Assembly (NCBI GenBank): GCA_963761015.1
Contig: CAVXFL010000004.1
Location: 60,181 to 124,180 of the forward strand
DNA: 64,000 bases
Direction: 5' to 3'
Source of the DNA: CAVXFL01 sp963761015
Lineage (GTDB): Bacteria; Pseudomonadota; Alphaproteobacteria; Acetobacterales; Acetobacteraceae
Shown here piece by piece: positions 42,058 through 54,013 of the stretch. Numbering within the stretch: the stretch's first letter is position 1; each line of letters starts with the position of its first letter. Under the pieces are notes generated by a model, which saw nothing but the letters and a program-made list of their open reading frames with translations, ran no database searches and was not told the DNA's origin. Both the position numbers and the translations under genes were made by a program.

Positions 42058-42102
42058 AAATCGCGCTTCCGACGGCCGAGAACTGCGGACTGACGACTGA
42101 TT

Positions 42103-46276
<4,174 letters not shown>

Positions 46277-46474
46277 TCCCAATCCTTCGACTAGCGGAGC
46301 CCCATCGCTCCGTGCGTCCCCCGCCCCGCTTGCATTGGCCGCGGAGGCGGGGCAATCATCGGTGGCGAACCGTTCCAAGGGCCCGGCCTTCAACAGCCGT
46401 CTGGGCCGGAGCCCGCCGCGGCTGTCGCACCGCAGGCGGAAACGCGGGCGCTATCCCATGCAACGACGACCGCG

Positions 46475-46538
46475 GCGGCGGAAACCGGCCGGTTTCCGCC
46501 GCTCGGAAAGCCATGGCCGCGCCCTTCGCGGGCGCGGC
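46475..46538. promoter_or_regulatory. Twin hairpins between rplL and rpoB
   Basis: Two perfect inverted repeats stand in the 275-base rplL-rpoB spacer. One is a 28-bp loopless palindrome centred on CCGG/CCGG at 46475-46502. The other has a 9-bp stem GCCGCGCCC with a 5-base loop at 46516-46538, 13 bases after the rplL stop. In many bacteria this spacer holds an attenuator and an RNase III site that lower rpoBC relative to rplJL; these repeats fit that role. Confidence 0.65.
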
Positions 46539-46551
46539 TCGGGATGCCGGC

Positions 46552-46935
46552 CTACTTGACTTCGACAGTAGCCCCCGCCTCTTCCAACTGCTTCCTGATC
46601 TTGGCGGCCTCGTCCTTGTTGACGGCTTCCTTCACCGCCTTCGGCGCGCCCTCGACCAGATCCTTGGCCTCCTTCAGACCAAGCCCGGTGATGGCGCGGA
46701 CCTCCTTGATCACGTTGATCTTCTTTTCGCCAACCGTGGCGAGCACCACGGTGAACTCGGTCTGCTCCTCGGCTTGAGCAGCCGGCGCCGCGCCGCCGCC
46801 CGCCGGGGCGGCCGCGACCGCCACCGGGGCCGCCGCCGAGACGCCCCATTTCTCCTCGAGTAGCTTCGAGAGCTCGCTAGCCTCCAGCACAGTCAGGCCG
46901 GAGAGCTCGTCAACCAGCTTCGCCAAATCAGCCAT
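46552..46935 (-). CDS. rplL: 50S ribosomal protein L7/L12
   Basis: 127 residues. MADLAKLVDELSGLTVLEAS, an Ala-rich hinge, then EKKINVIKEVRAITGLGLKE and AKDLVEGAPKAVKEAVNKDE. Stalk protein that recruits translation GTPases. It follows rplJ by about 108 bases. Confidence 0.97.
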   Translation of the reverse strand: MADLAKLVDELSGLTVLEASELSKLLEEKWGVSAAAPVAVAAAPAGGGAAPAAQAEEQTEFTVVLATVGEKKINVIKEVRAITGLGLKEAKDLVEGAPKAVKEAVNKDEAAKIRKQLEEAGATVEVK

Positions 46936-47043
46936 GTCCGGGTGTCCCTCAATCTAGACGTTGGTAAGTTTCATGCAAGGGCGGTTGCACGCCGCGGAGT
47001 TCAAGTTTTGTGCAACCCAGGTCTTCCGCCCGGCCGCCTTGCC

Positions 47044-47583
47044 TCAGGCGGCCTCCGGCTGTTCAGCCGCGGTCTCCGCCGCCCGGGCATAGGCGCCGAA
47101 CACGCGCGCGAGCCCGCCGGCCGGCGCCGCCAGGGTGCCGGCGACGCGGGTGGCCGGCGCCGCGATCAGTCCGACGATGCGCGCGCGCAACTGGTCGAGC
47201 GACGGCAGCTCGGCCAGGGCGCGCACCTCCGCCGCGTCCAGCGCACGCGGGCCGAGGCTGCCGCCGATCACGATCAGTTTGTCGTTGGTGCGCGCGAAGT
47301 CGACCGTCGCCTTGGCCACCGCGACCGGATCGGACGACCAGGCGAGCGCGGTCGGCCCGGTCAGCAGCGGCATCAGACCCTCGAACTGCGTGCCCTCGAG
47401 CGCGCGCGCGGCCAGGCGGTTCTTGGCGACGCGAAAGGTCGCGCCGACGGCGCGCATGCGCTGGCGCAGATCCGTCGCCTGCGCGACGTTCAGCCCCTGG
47501 TAGTGCGTGACCACCACCATCGCCGCCTCGGCGAACACCTTCGCCAGCGACTCGACGAACTCGCGTTTTTGGCCACGATCCAT
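47044..47583 (-). CDS. rplJ: 50S ribosomal protein L10
   Basis: 179 residues from the second ATG (MDRGQKREFVESLAKVF). An ATG three codons earlier is rejected because AAGGAG touches it directly, while it is 9 bases from the chosen one. Family blocks ATFRVAKNRLAARALEGTQF and PTALAWSSDPVAVAK are present. L10 binds the L12 dimers and, in E. coli, represses its own leader. Confidence 0.96.
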   Translation of the reverse strand: MDRGQKREFVESLAKVFAEAAMVVVTHYQGLNVAQATDLRQRMRAVGATFRVAKNRLAARALEGTQFEGLMPLLTGPTALAWSSDPVAVAKATVDFARTNDKLIVIGGSLGPRALDAAEVRALAELPSLDQLRARIVGLIAAPATRVAGTLAAPAGGLARVFGAYARAAETAAEQPEAA

Positions 47584-47914
47584 GCCGGCCATCTCCTTCT
47601 CAATGGCCGGACGACGGCATCAGCCGCGCCGGACCGGGTTGCGCCGCCGGATCACGCGTGATCCGGCCTGCCCCGTCCGAAGCGGAACCGCCAATCGGCC
47701 GGGCGGGCGATACCCCCCGGCAATGTCGGATCCCGTCTCCCATGCGCGGCCTCGCGGCCCTTAAATCCGGATGGATACGCACGGTCTCGGACAGGGCCGG
47801 CCCCGTCGGGGCCGGAGAAACACTCCTTCTACAAACGCGCCGCCACGCCCACGAACGCGGGCGCTCGACGACGCCGCGCCTGACTTCCCGCTTGCGCGGG
47901 AACGGCGAGGGAAC
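47584..47914 (-). promoter_or_regulatory. rplA-rplJ intergenic leader with several hairpins
   Basis: 331 bases without a gene. Three perfect inverted repeats stand out: a 22-bp palindrome GCCGGATCACG/CGTGATCCGGC at 47646-47667; an 8-bp stem CCGGCCCC with a 3-base loop at 47797-47815; and a 7-bp stem TTCCCGC with a 4-base loop at 47885-47902, just after the rplA stop. The region should hold the end of rplKA transcription and the L10-regulated leader of rplJL. Which hairpin does which is inference. Confidence 0.5.
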
Positions 47915-48608
47915 TCAGGCCAGCACGCTCGGGATATCGACCCGCACGCCCGGGCCCATGCTGGAACTCAGCGCCACGCGCTGCACATAGGTGCCCTTCG
48001 CCCCCGTCGGCTTGGCCTTCTGGATGGCGTCGGCGAAGGCCCGGATGTTCTCGGCGAGTTGGTCGTCGGGAAAGCTCGCCTTGCCGACGCCGGCATGGAT
48101 GATGCCGGCCTTCTCGGCGCGGAACTCGACCTGCCCGGCCTTGGCCGCCTGCACCGCCCCGCGCACGTCCATCGTCACCGTGCCGAGCCGGGGGTTCGGC
48201 ATCAGCCCGCGCGGACCCAGGATCTTACCGAGCCGGCCGACCACCGCCATCATGTCCGGCGTGGCGATGCAGCGGTCGAAATTGATCTCGCCCCCCTGCA
48301 CCTTCTCCGAGAGGATCCTCGGCGCCCACGACATCCGCCCCGGCAGCCTGCGCCTCCTCGGCCTTCGGGCCGCGGGCGAACACGGCGACCCGCACCGCCT
48401 TGCCGGTGCCGTTCGGCAACGACACCAGGCCGCGCACCATCTGGTCGGCGTGACGCGGGTCGACGCCCAGATTCATGGCGAGTTCGACGCTCTCGTCGAA
48501 CTTCGCCGTGGCGTTGCCCTTGACCAGCCGGATCGCCTCCGCGAGCGGATAGGACCGGGTGGTGTCGAACGCCTCGTAGGCCGCCCGCAGCCGCTTGCCC
48601 CGCCGCAT
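47915..48608 (-). CDS. rplA: 50S ribosomal protein L1 (apparent frameshift)
   Basis: Starts MRRGKRLRAAYEAFDTTRSY and reads to GADVVGAED. Deleting one C from GGATCCTCTCGG (near 48314) joins LSEKVQGGEINFDRCIATPD, then LGKILGPRGLMPNPRLGTVT and ends DIPSVLA. The rebuilt length is about 231 residues, normal for L1. The gene lies 4 bases after rplK. Confidence 0.95.
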
Positions 48609-48612
48609 CGGA

Positions 48613-49047
48613 TCAGCCCTCCACCACGGTGAGGCCCATGGAACGGGCCGAGCCGGCGAGCATGCGCACCGCCGCCTCGATATCGGTCGTGTTCAGATCC
48701 GGCATCTTTTCGGCGGCGATTTCGCGCAATTGCGCCGTGGTGACACGTCCGACCGGCGCGCCCTTGCCAGTCGCGGTCGATCCCTTGTCGATGCCGGCCG
48801 CCTTCCTCAGGAAATACGAATTCGGTGGCGTCTTGGTGACGAAGCTGAAGGTGCGGTCGGCATAGGCCGTAATCACCACCGGGATCGGCATCCCCGGCTC
48901 CAGGTTCTGCGTCGCCGCGTTGAAGTCCTTGCAGAACTGCATGATGTTCAGCCCGCGCTGGCCGAGCGCGGGGCCGACCGGCGGCGACGGGTTGGCCTTG
49001 CCGGCGGGGATTTGCAACTTCACGTAGCCGGCGATTTTCTTCGCCAT
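48613..49047 (-). CDS. rplK: 50S ribosomal protein L11
   Basis: 144 residues. MAKKIAGYVKLQIPAGKANP, SPPVGPALGQRGLNIMQFCK and the C-terminal MPDLNTTDIEAAVRMLAGSA are diagnostic. It is the first gene of the rplKAJL-rpoBC block. The usual upstream secE-nusG pair is absent: an SGNH hydrolase gene precedes it. Confidence 0.97.
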   Translation of the reverse strand: MAKKIAGYVKLQIPAGKANPSPPVGPALGQRGLNIMQFCKDFNAATQNLEPGMPIPVVITAYADRTFSFVTKTPPNSYFLRKAAGIDKGSTATGKGAPVGRVTTAQLREIAAEKMPDLNTTDIEAAVRMLAGSARSMGLTVVEG

Positions 49048-49166
49048 CGCTTTGCCATCCTTGGTTGTCCGGCCGCCGCGCGGCCGGGATCAGCCTGTCC
49101 AAGGACCGCGGTACATGCGATCGCGCGCCAGGGCGCCATCTCCCGCGTTCCGAACGAGCGGCGGCC

Positions 49167-49194
49167 TCTATAGTATGGCGCCCGCCGAGTCCAG
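49167..49194 (-). promoter_or_regulatory. Putative promoter of rplK
   Basis: On the minus strand CTGGAC, a 16-base spacer and TATAGA lie 120 bases before the rplK start and just after the stop of the SGNH hydrolase. The CTATAG core stands out in very GC-rich text. Spacing and position fit a housekeeping promoter. Confidence 0.45.
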
Positions 49195-49201
49195 GGGTTT
49201 T

Positions 49202-50197
49202 TCAGCCCCCAAACAGCGAGGTGTGCGCCGCCGCCCCGAGCACGGCGTGCGAATACGCGGTCGGGTGCAGGCTGTCCCAGAACAGGTGCTGGTTCTGTGC
49301 CACCGGATCGGTGGTGGTCAGGGTGCCGCTGTTCGGATCGAGGTAGTTGCCCGTCCAGACCGGGTCAGTCACGTTCGTCAGCCCGAACCAGGACGGATTC
49401 GCGACCGCCGTGTCGATCAGCGAATACGTGTCCACCGTGTGGATGTTCATATGCGCCTGCGCCGCGACCTGCTGCATGGTCTGGTTCAGATAGGCGTCGA
49501 ACTGCCACGAAAGCGACGAGGCGACGGCGGCCTGCGTGGGGCCGCCCGACATTTCCGCGGGCGTCTTGCCGAGGTCGGGGACATCCATCACCAGCACGTT
49601 GCGCGCGCCCATCGACGCCAGCCCGAACACGAAACTCGTGATATTGCCCACCGCCGCCGCGACGTCCGCCGCCGCGGTGTTCGGATCGGTCGACCAGGCC
49701 GAAACGGCGTCCATGACGTCGTTCGAGCCCGCCGAAATCGTGTAGAGCGTGGACGCGCTCGCATGATGGTGCAGAAACCGGAATTGCTGCATCTGCGAGG
49801 GCAGGTCGAGGAAACCCGCCGAATGCAGCGGCTCGTTGCCGGTCTCCGCGCCGCCGTACGCATAATCGGTGCCGCCCGAGAGGCTCGCGTGCACCGCGGG
49901 CAGGCCGGTCCAAGCGGCCAGGTCCTGCACCCAGACCGCGCCGTTGGTGAAATGCCCGTCCACGTAAGGCGGCGAGACCGGCAGCCGGTTCAGGCTCAGG
50001 ATGAAATCGTTGCCGGCATCCGACAGGCTGTCGCCGAACGCGACGATCCGGCGGAACGGCACACCGGGCGGATCGGCGGCGGCCGTCGCCGCCCTCCCGC
50101 CGGCCGCGAACGCCGCGCGCGCCGCTCCGCCGAAGCCGCCGCGAACGAAGCGCGGCGAGCCCGAGAGGCCCAGCGTGTCCGATCCGATCGGGCTCAT
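49202..50197 (-). CDS. SGNH/GDSL-family hydrolase
   Basis: 331 residues with GGAGGGAG 5 bases before the ATG at 50197. After about 45 residues of Gly/Ala-rich sequence, block I is IVAFGDSLSDAGND (nucleophile Ser), block III is SAGSNDVMDAV and the last block is FWDSLHPTAYSH (Asp and His). These match lipase/phospholipase-type GDSL esterases of the secreted group. A classical signal peptide is not clear, so location is uncertain. It lies upstream of rplK in the same direction. Confidence 0.82.
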   Translation of the reverse strand: MSPIGSDTLGLSGSPRFVRGGFGGAARAAFAAGGRAATAAADPPGVPFRRIVAFGDSLSDAGNDFILSLNRLPVSPPYVDGHFTNGAVWVQDLAAWTGLPAVHASLSGGTDYAYGGAETGNEPLHSAGFLDLPSQMQQFRFLHHHASASTLYTISAGSNDVMDAVSAWSTDPNTAAADVAAAVGNITSFVFGLASMGARNVLVMDVPDLGKTPAEMSGGPTQAAVASSLSWQFDAYLNQTMQQVAAQAHMNIHTVDTYSLIDTAVANPSWFGLTNVTDPVWTGNYLDPNSGTLTTTDPVAQNQHLFWDSLHPTAYSHAVLGAAAHTSLFGG

Positions 50198-50574
50198 GCA
50201 CTCCCTCCGCGAACCTACAATGGCGACCGATACGGTCGTGCGCCGGGCCCGCCTTGTCCAGCCGGCGGGCGATCACGAGCCGTTCACAAAGCAGCGGGGC
50301 ACAAACGAAGGGGCAAGCAAACCAAGGCGCCAGTCCATCGACAGGGACGATGCCGCTTGGTTCCGCGTCATTGCGCGGGCGGCAGCGGCGCCTCGCCGCC
50401 GCGGGTGGTCGGCTCGCCGGTCCGCTCGCGCCGGCAAATCTCAAATTGAGCGCCGCCAAGATCGGGCGCGCAACGACCCTCGCGCCGACCGACAGCCGTC
50501 GGCCGAGCGAGGCAATTCCTGGGGCGAGCCGCGATTGCCGGGTTGGCCGGCGACCGCGGCGCGACCTCGAACCG
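50198..50574. other. Intergenic stretch without a supported gene
   Basis: The 377 bases between the SGNH hydrolase and the small Met-rich protein contain only Arg-rich frames of random appearance. An ATG at 50221 opens a 150-codon frame on the plus strand, but it has no ribosome site and poor composition, and it runs into the next gene on the other strand. No strong hairpin or promoter stands out. Confidence 0.4.
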
Positions 50575-50904
50575 CTACCGCTGCTCCATCGGCGGCGGAG
50601 GCGCCGACATCATGTGGCCCTGCGGCATCATATGCCCCATGGGCGGATTGCCGCCCTGGTAGTTCCGGTTGAGCTGCTGCTCGTTCAGCCGCTCGGTCAT
50701 GGCGTCGCCGGTATTGTTGCCGGCGTCGTTGCGGCGATTGATGTTGCTGTACGGGTGATGCCAATTCGCAACGGGAACGACGGCCGACGGAAGCGGCCGT
50801 GCCGCGATCGCGGGATTCGCCGCGGCCGTTCCCGGGCGCGGCGCCAAGGCCAAGCCGCCGCCGAGCATGAGCGCCAGCGCTACTGCGACCGAGTTTCGTG
50901 TCAT
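50575..50904 (-). CDS. Small exported Asn/Met/Pro-rich protein
   Basis: 109 residues from the ATG at 50904, with GGGGAG upstream. A signal peptide of about 30 residues (hydrophobic VAVALALMLGGGLALA) precedes a short mature chain. That chain is rich in Asn (YSNINRRNDAGNNTGD, LNRNYQGGN) and ends with His/Met repeats (MGHMMPQGHMM) and PPPP. The Met/His end could bind copper or another metal, which is a guess. No family is recognised. Confidence 0.6.
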   Translation of the reverse strand: MTRNSVAVALALMLGGGLALAPRPGTAAANPAIAARPLPSAVVPVANWHHPYSNINRRNDAGNNTGDAMTERLNEQQLNRNYQGGNPPMGHMMPQGHMMSAPPPPMEQR

Positions 50905-50981
50905 GAGAGGTTCTCCCCAGTAAAGCGCGCTTTCCCATAGCACGCTTCGGTACGCGTGCGAAGCGGATCGGGCGGGCGCCG

Positions 50982-51218
50982 CTAGGACGGCTGGCGCAGT
51001 GGTGGCGGGCGTGTGAGGTCCATGTCCGGGCGCTCCAGGCTCATTTCGTGCGCCATCGCGCGCTCGACCGTGTCGATGACATGCTGCAGGCCCACGAACT
51101 CGCCGATCGCCTCGCGGCGGGTTTCGGCGTCGGAGAACCCGGTCAGCACCAACTGCCGCCGCTCGTCCACCAGGTGGTCGCGTAGATGCCGCAACGCTTC
51201 CAAATGTTCCTTTGCCAT
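50982..51218 (-). CDS. Small helical hypothetical protein
   Basis: 78 residues from the ATG at 51218 (MAKEHLEALRHLRDHLVDER); an ATG seven codons earlier is possible. It is largely two charged helices (EALRHLRDHLVDERRQLV, LQHVIDTVERAMAHEM) and a Pro-rich end. No signal peptide or known family. It may be a small cytoplasmic regulatory or structural protein. Confidence 0.5.
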   Translation of the reverse strand: MAKEHLEALRHLRDHLVDERRQLVLTGFSDAETRREAIGEFVGLQHVIDTVERAMAHEMSLERPDMDLTRPPPLRQPS

Positions 51219-51367
51219 CGCACCATCCCGATAACGCAAGCGAGGGAGCCCACCCTATGGCTCCCGGAAGCAACTGGCCGCCGCAGCCGCGGCGAGGCGA
51301 ATTATCGGGCAGCCGATGCCGCCCGATACCGACAAGCCGCGCCGCAAATCCTACTGGAGGCGCATCA

Positions 51368-51830
51368 CTACCGGTAGTAGCCGGTGGAGTAGTTCCCTCC
51401 AGAACCGAAATAGCCGCCCACGTAGAATCCGCCGAACGACAGCCCAGCGTAGAACCCGCCGCCAGTGTAGCCATAAGGTCCGTACGAATAATAGTAGGCT
51501 CCCGGCCCGTAGTAATAATATCCCGGACCATAATAATAAAAACTAGGTCCGTAAGTGTAGAAGGTTGGTCCGTAAGTGTAGAAAGTTGGACCGTAGGTGT
51601 AGAACGTCGGACCGTAGGTGTAGAACGTTGGGCCGTAGGTGTAGAAAGTTGGGCCGTAGGTGTAGAAAGTTGGACCGTAGGTATAGAACGTCGGACCGTA
51701 GAAAGCTCCCGGAATGTAGTAGCCGCCGTAATACGAAGTAACCGTATCCGTATCCGTATCCGTATCCGTATCCGTATCCGTAACCGCCGTATCCGTAACC
51801 GCCGTATCCGTATTCGTAATAGGTCGCCAT
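51368..51830 (-). CDS. Tyr/Gly-rich tandem-repeat protein 1 (apparent frameshift)
   Basis: The ATG at 51830 has a strong GGAGGGG ribosome site. The N-terminus MATYYEYGYGGYGYGGYG continues into a Gly-Tyr dipeptide run coded by a GGATAC hexamer array. Near 51739 one extra base shifts the frame; the continuation is SYYGGYYIPGAFYGPTFYTYG with about seven copies of YGPTFYT, then GPSFYYYGPGYYYYGPGAYYYS and a Gly/Tyr/Phe-rich end GNYSTGYYR. The rebuilt protein has about 153 residues, roughly a third Tyr. There is no signal peptide. Such chains are disordered and tend to self-associate; the function is unknown. Confidence 0.7.
51543..51810 (-). repeat. 21-bp and 6-bp tandem arrays inside repeat protein 1
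   Basis: A 21-bp unit (coding YGPTFYT) recurs about seven times between 51543 and 51706 with small base differences. A 6-bp GGATAC unit (coding Gly-Tyr) recurs at about 51745-51810. Both keep the reading phase, as expected for selected coding repeats prone to copy-number change. Confidence 0.85.
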
Positions 51831-52012
51831 GTTCCCCTCCCAGTCGTCACAGGTTCGGTGGAGGCCCGAAGGCTCGGATTCCAGCCACGAAGCCCGCCCG
51901 GGGAAACCGTCCGCTGGCTCCCGTCGGGCGTCACGGCCAAATCTAAAACAGGGACGCCGTGCCGCAAATATCCCACTACACCGGACGCGAATTGTTGACC
52001 GGCTTCGCGTTC

Positions 52013-52927
52013 TCAGACACCGGCCGGCGGCGTCATTCTCGGCGGACCGAGCGCCCCGCCCATTCTGAAGCCGCCTTGCCCCGGTTGCCGCCGCCGCTCG
52101 GTCGACGGGAGGAGAACCGTTACCTTGCGCGTGTTGGCGGCCGGGCGGCGCCAGAAATTGCGCCCGCTGAAGCGTTCGAACAGATCGGGGGGCAAAATCG
52201 TCGGCCGCTCGACCAGGTCGACCTTGCCCGTCACCTTGTGCAGCCCCGGAACCCCGATTTGGCTATCGAAGTCGCCGCCCCGTTCGTAAACTACGTTCTC
52301 GAAATCGTGATCGAACGGCGGGAGCCCGAGGGAATCGTAAATGAAGCTCATGGTCCTGGCCGGTTCCCGGGCGAGCACCTCGTAGTCGATCACGATAAGC
52401 CGGTCGGCATGTTCGCCCCAGAACGCCTCCTGCACGGCGTTCCAGGCGTAGCCGACCGTGCCGTTGCCGGAACCGAGCGCGGCGGTGCGCGTGTAGACCG
52501 TCGCCGATTGTTGCGGTCTGAACATTTTGGAGGTCAGCAGCGGGCTCTTGCGCAGGATCCGCTCGAAGGAATCCATCACCCACGCGAGGTCGCGAACGCA
52601 GGTAATCACCCGCGCCTCGGGGAACAGCCTTACGATCGCCCCCATCTTGCTGCACCAGAGGCGATTGGTGTCGAACACCGTCTTCGTCGGGTGAACGTCC
52701 TTGTAGAAATTGTCGAACAAGCCGCGCAGGACCGCTTCGCGCTGTTCGTCGCTGATCGAAAGCCCGAACTCCGCCTGCGGGCTCATGCCACCCTGCAACC
52801 GACGAAACAGGCCACCCACCGGACTCGACATGCCGGAATGGAACCGAGGGTTTTGCGAGAGAATGGCGGCAAGCAGCGTGGAGCCCGCGCGCGGAAGCCC
52901 GGAGATGAAGTGAATGCCATTTTGCAC
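52013..52927 (-). CDS. Sulfotransferase-family protein 1
   Basis: 304 residues from a GTG at 52927 (QNGIHFISGLPRAGSTLLAA). The 5'-phosphosulfate loop is GLPRAGSTLL; the 3'-phosphate motif is ITCVRDLAWVMDSFERIL, with Arg and Ser in the expected places. GTVGYAWNAVQEAFWGEHAD and IVIDYEVLAREPARTMSFIY follow family order. It would move sulfate from PAPS to a hydroxyl or amine, possibly on a peptide. It lies between two genes for Tyr-rich repeat proteins and has their orientation. The last 40 residues are not conserved-looking. Confidence 0.8.
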   Translation of the reverse strand: MQNGIHFISGLPRAGSTLLAAILSQNPRFHSGMSSPVGGLFRRLQGGMSPQAEFGLSISDEQREAVLRGLFDNFYKDVHPTKTVFDTNRLWCSKMGAIVRLFPEARVITCVRDLAWVMDSFERILRKSPLLTSKMFRPQQSATVYTRTAALGSGNGTVGYAWNAVQEAFWGEHADRLIVIDYEVLAREPARTMSFIYDSLGLPPFDHDFENVVYERGGDFDSQIGVPGLHKVTGKVDLVERPTILPPDLFERFSGRNFWRRPAANTRKVTVLLPSTERRRQPGQGGFRMGGALGPPRMTPPAGV

Positions 52928-53070
52928 GGTGAGGCCGCTCTGTATTGCGAAAGTCTACTGACAATCGCCTTTGCGAAACATGCGCACGCCGCATCGCGGC
53001 AGCTGCTTGCCGCCTGGTCGGCGCCTGGAACCACAGGCCAGATCGCCGCCCGGGCGGGCAAATCAGCCCC

Positions 53071-53124
53071 CCGCCGTCCAAGGACGGCGGCTCAACGTAT
53101 CCCCACCCAGGCGCGCTGCCTGGG
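53071..53124. terminator. Twin hairpins after repeat protein 2
   Basis: Two perfect stems lie 20-73 bases after the stop of the repeat gene: CCCAGGC/GCCTGGG with a 5-base loop at 53106-53124 and CCGCCGTCC/GGACGGCGG with a 2-base loop at 53071-53090. No T-run follows either, so termination without Rho is uncertain. Confidence 0.4.
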
Positions 53125-53143
53125 CTAAGATACCGGGGAAAAA

Positions 53144-53718
53144 CTACTGAACGTAATACCCGCTGTACGAACCGTAGCCACCATAGCTGCCGTAGCCACC
53201 GTAGCTGCCGTAGCCACCATAGCCACCAGTAGCCACCATAGCTGCCGTAGCCACCATAGCTGCCGTAGCCACCATAGCTGCCGTAGCCACCATAGCTGCC
53301 GTAGCCACCATAGCTGCCGTAGCCACCATAGCTGCCGTAGCCACCATAGCCGTAGCCACCGTAACCGTAGCTGCCATAGCCGTAGCCGCCGTAACCGTAG
53401 CTGCCATAGCCGTAGCCGCCGTAACCGTAGCTGCCATAGCCGTAGCCGCCGTAACCGTAGCTGCCATAGCCGTAGCCGCCGTAGCCGTAGCTGCCATAGC
53501 CGTAGCCGCCGTAACCGTAGCTGCCATAGCCGTAGCCGCCGTACACCGTAGCTGCCATAGCTGCCGTAGCCACCATAGCTGCCGTAGCCACCATAGCTGC
53601 CGTAGCCACCATAGCTGCCGTAGCCACCATAGCTGCCGTAGCCACCATAGCTGCCGTAACCACCGTAGCTGCCGTAACCACCGTAGCCAGACCCATAAGT
53701 GTATGTGGTGCCGGACAT
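53144..53718 (-). CDS. Tyr/Gly/Ser-rich tandem-repeat protein 2 (apparent frameshifts)
   Basis: Starts MSGTTYTYGSGYGGYGSYGG at 53718 with GGAG 9 bases upstream and ends SGYYVQ at 53144. The middle is made only of GGYGSY-type and YGGYGYGSYG-type units. The phase slips near 53545 and near 53228, where odd inserts break the repeat; single-base corrections give one chain of about 190 residues. No signal peptide or known domain. Composition resembles self-assembling Gly-Tyr-Ser proteins. The partner genes may be the adjacent sulfotransferases and exporter, which is inference. Confidence 0.68.
53160..53700 (-). repeat. 18-bp and 30-bp tandem arrays inside repeat protein 2
   Basis: Three blocks: an 18-bp unit (coding GGYGSY) at both ends, about six copies each, and a 30-bp unit (coding YGGYGYGSYG) about six times in the middle at roughly 53340-53555. 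Unit lengths are multiples of three and copies differ mainly at single bases. Confidence 0.85.
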
Positions 53719-54013
53719 CCCAATCTCCGTGCGCGTTTCTAAAGCTGAGAACTCATAACCATATTGAGCGGGGCTTGCATAGACCCGAAGCAACCGCCCG
53801 CGAAGGCTCTTTCAGTCGTGACCCGTTACGAAACGTGCGATGGCGCGGCATCTTGGCAACAGCCGAGGCGGTTTTACCACGTGGAACCTCGAACGCGGCG
53901 GCCGTAATAAAGCGACACATTGTGGCGCTTACTTGCCGTAAGCACGGCCGCAACACTGGAAAGGCACCGCTCAACATGGTTCTCTGTGCTCTCTCGACGG
54001 CATTCTGGGGATA
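53719..54013. other. Divergent control region
   Basis: 295 bases between repeat protein 2 (leftward) and the aspartic-protease-like gene (rightward). It is less GC-rich than its surroundings. A small inverted repeat GCTTAC/GTAAGC (5-base loop) lies at 53927-53943. A 99-codon frame on the minus strand lacks a ribosome site and was not accepted. Promoters for both genes are expected here, but none was clear. Confidence 0.4.

Noticed and set aside
50221..50672. Possible gene in the spacer after the SGNH hydrolase
   Set aside because: No Shine-Dalgarno site, Arg-rich random composition, and overlap with the better supported small exported protein.
51543..53700. Tandem repeats considered as CRISPR arrays
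   Set aside because: Units of 6, 18, 21 and 30 bp abut with no unique spacers, keep coding phase and encode Tyr/Gly peptides. No cas genes are present.
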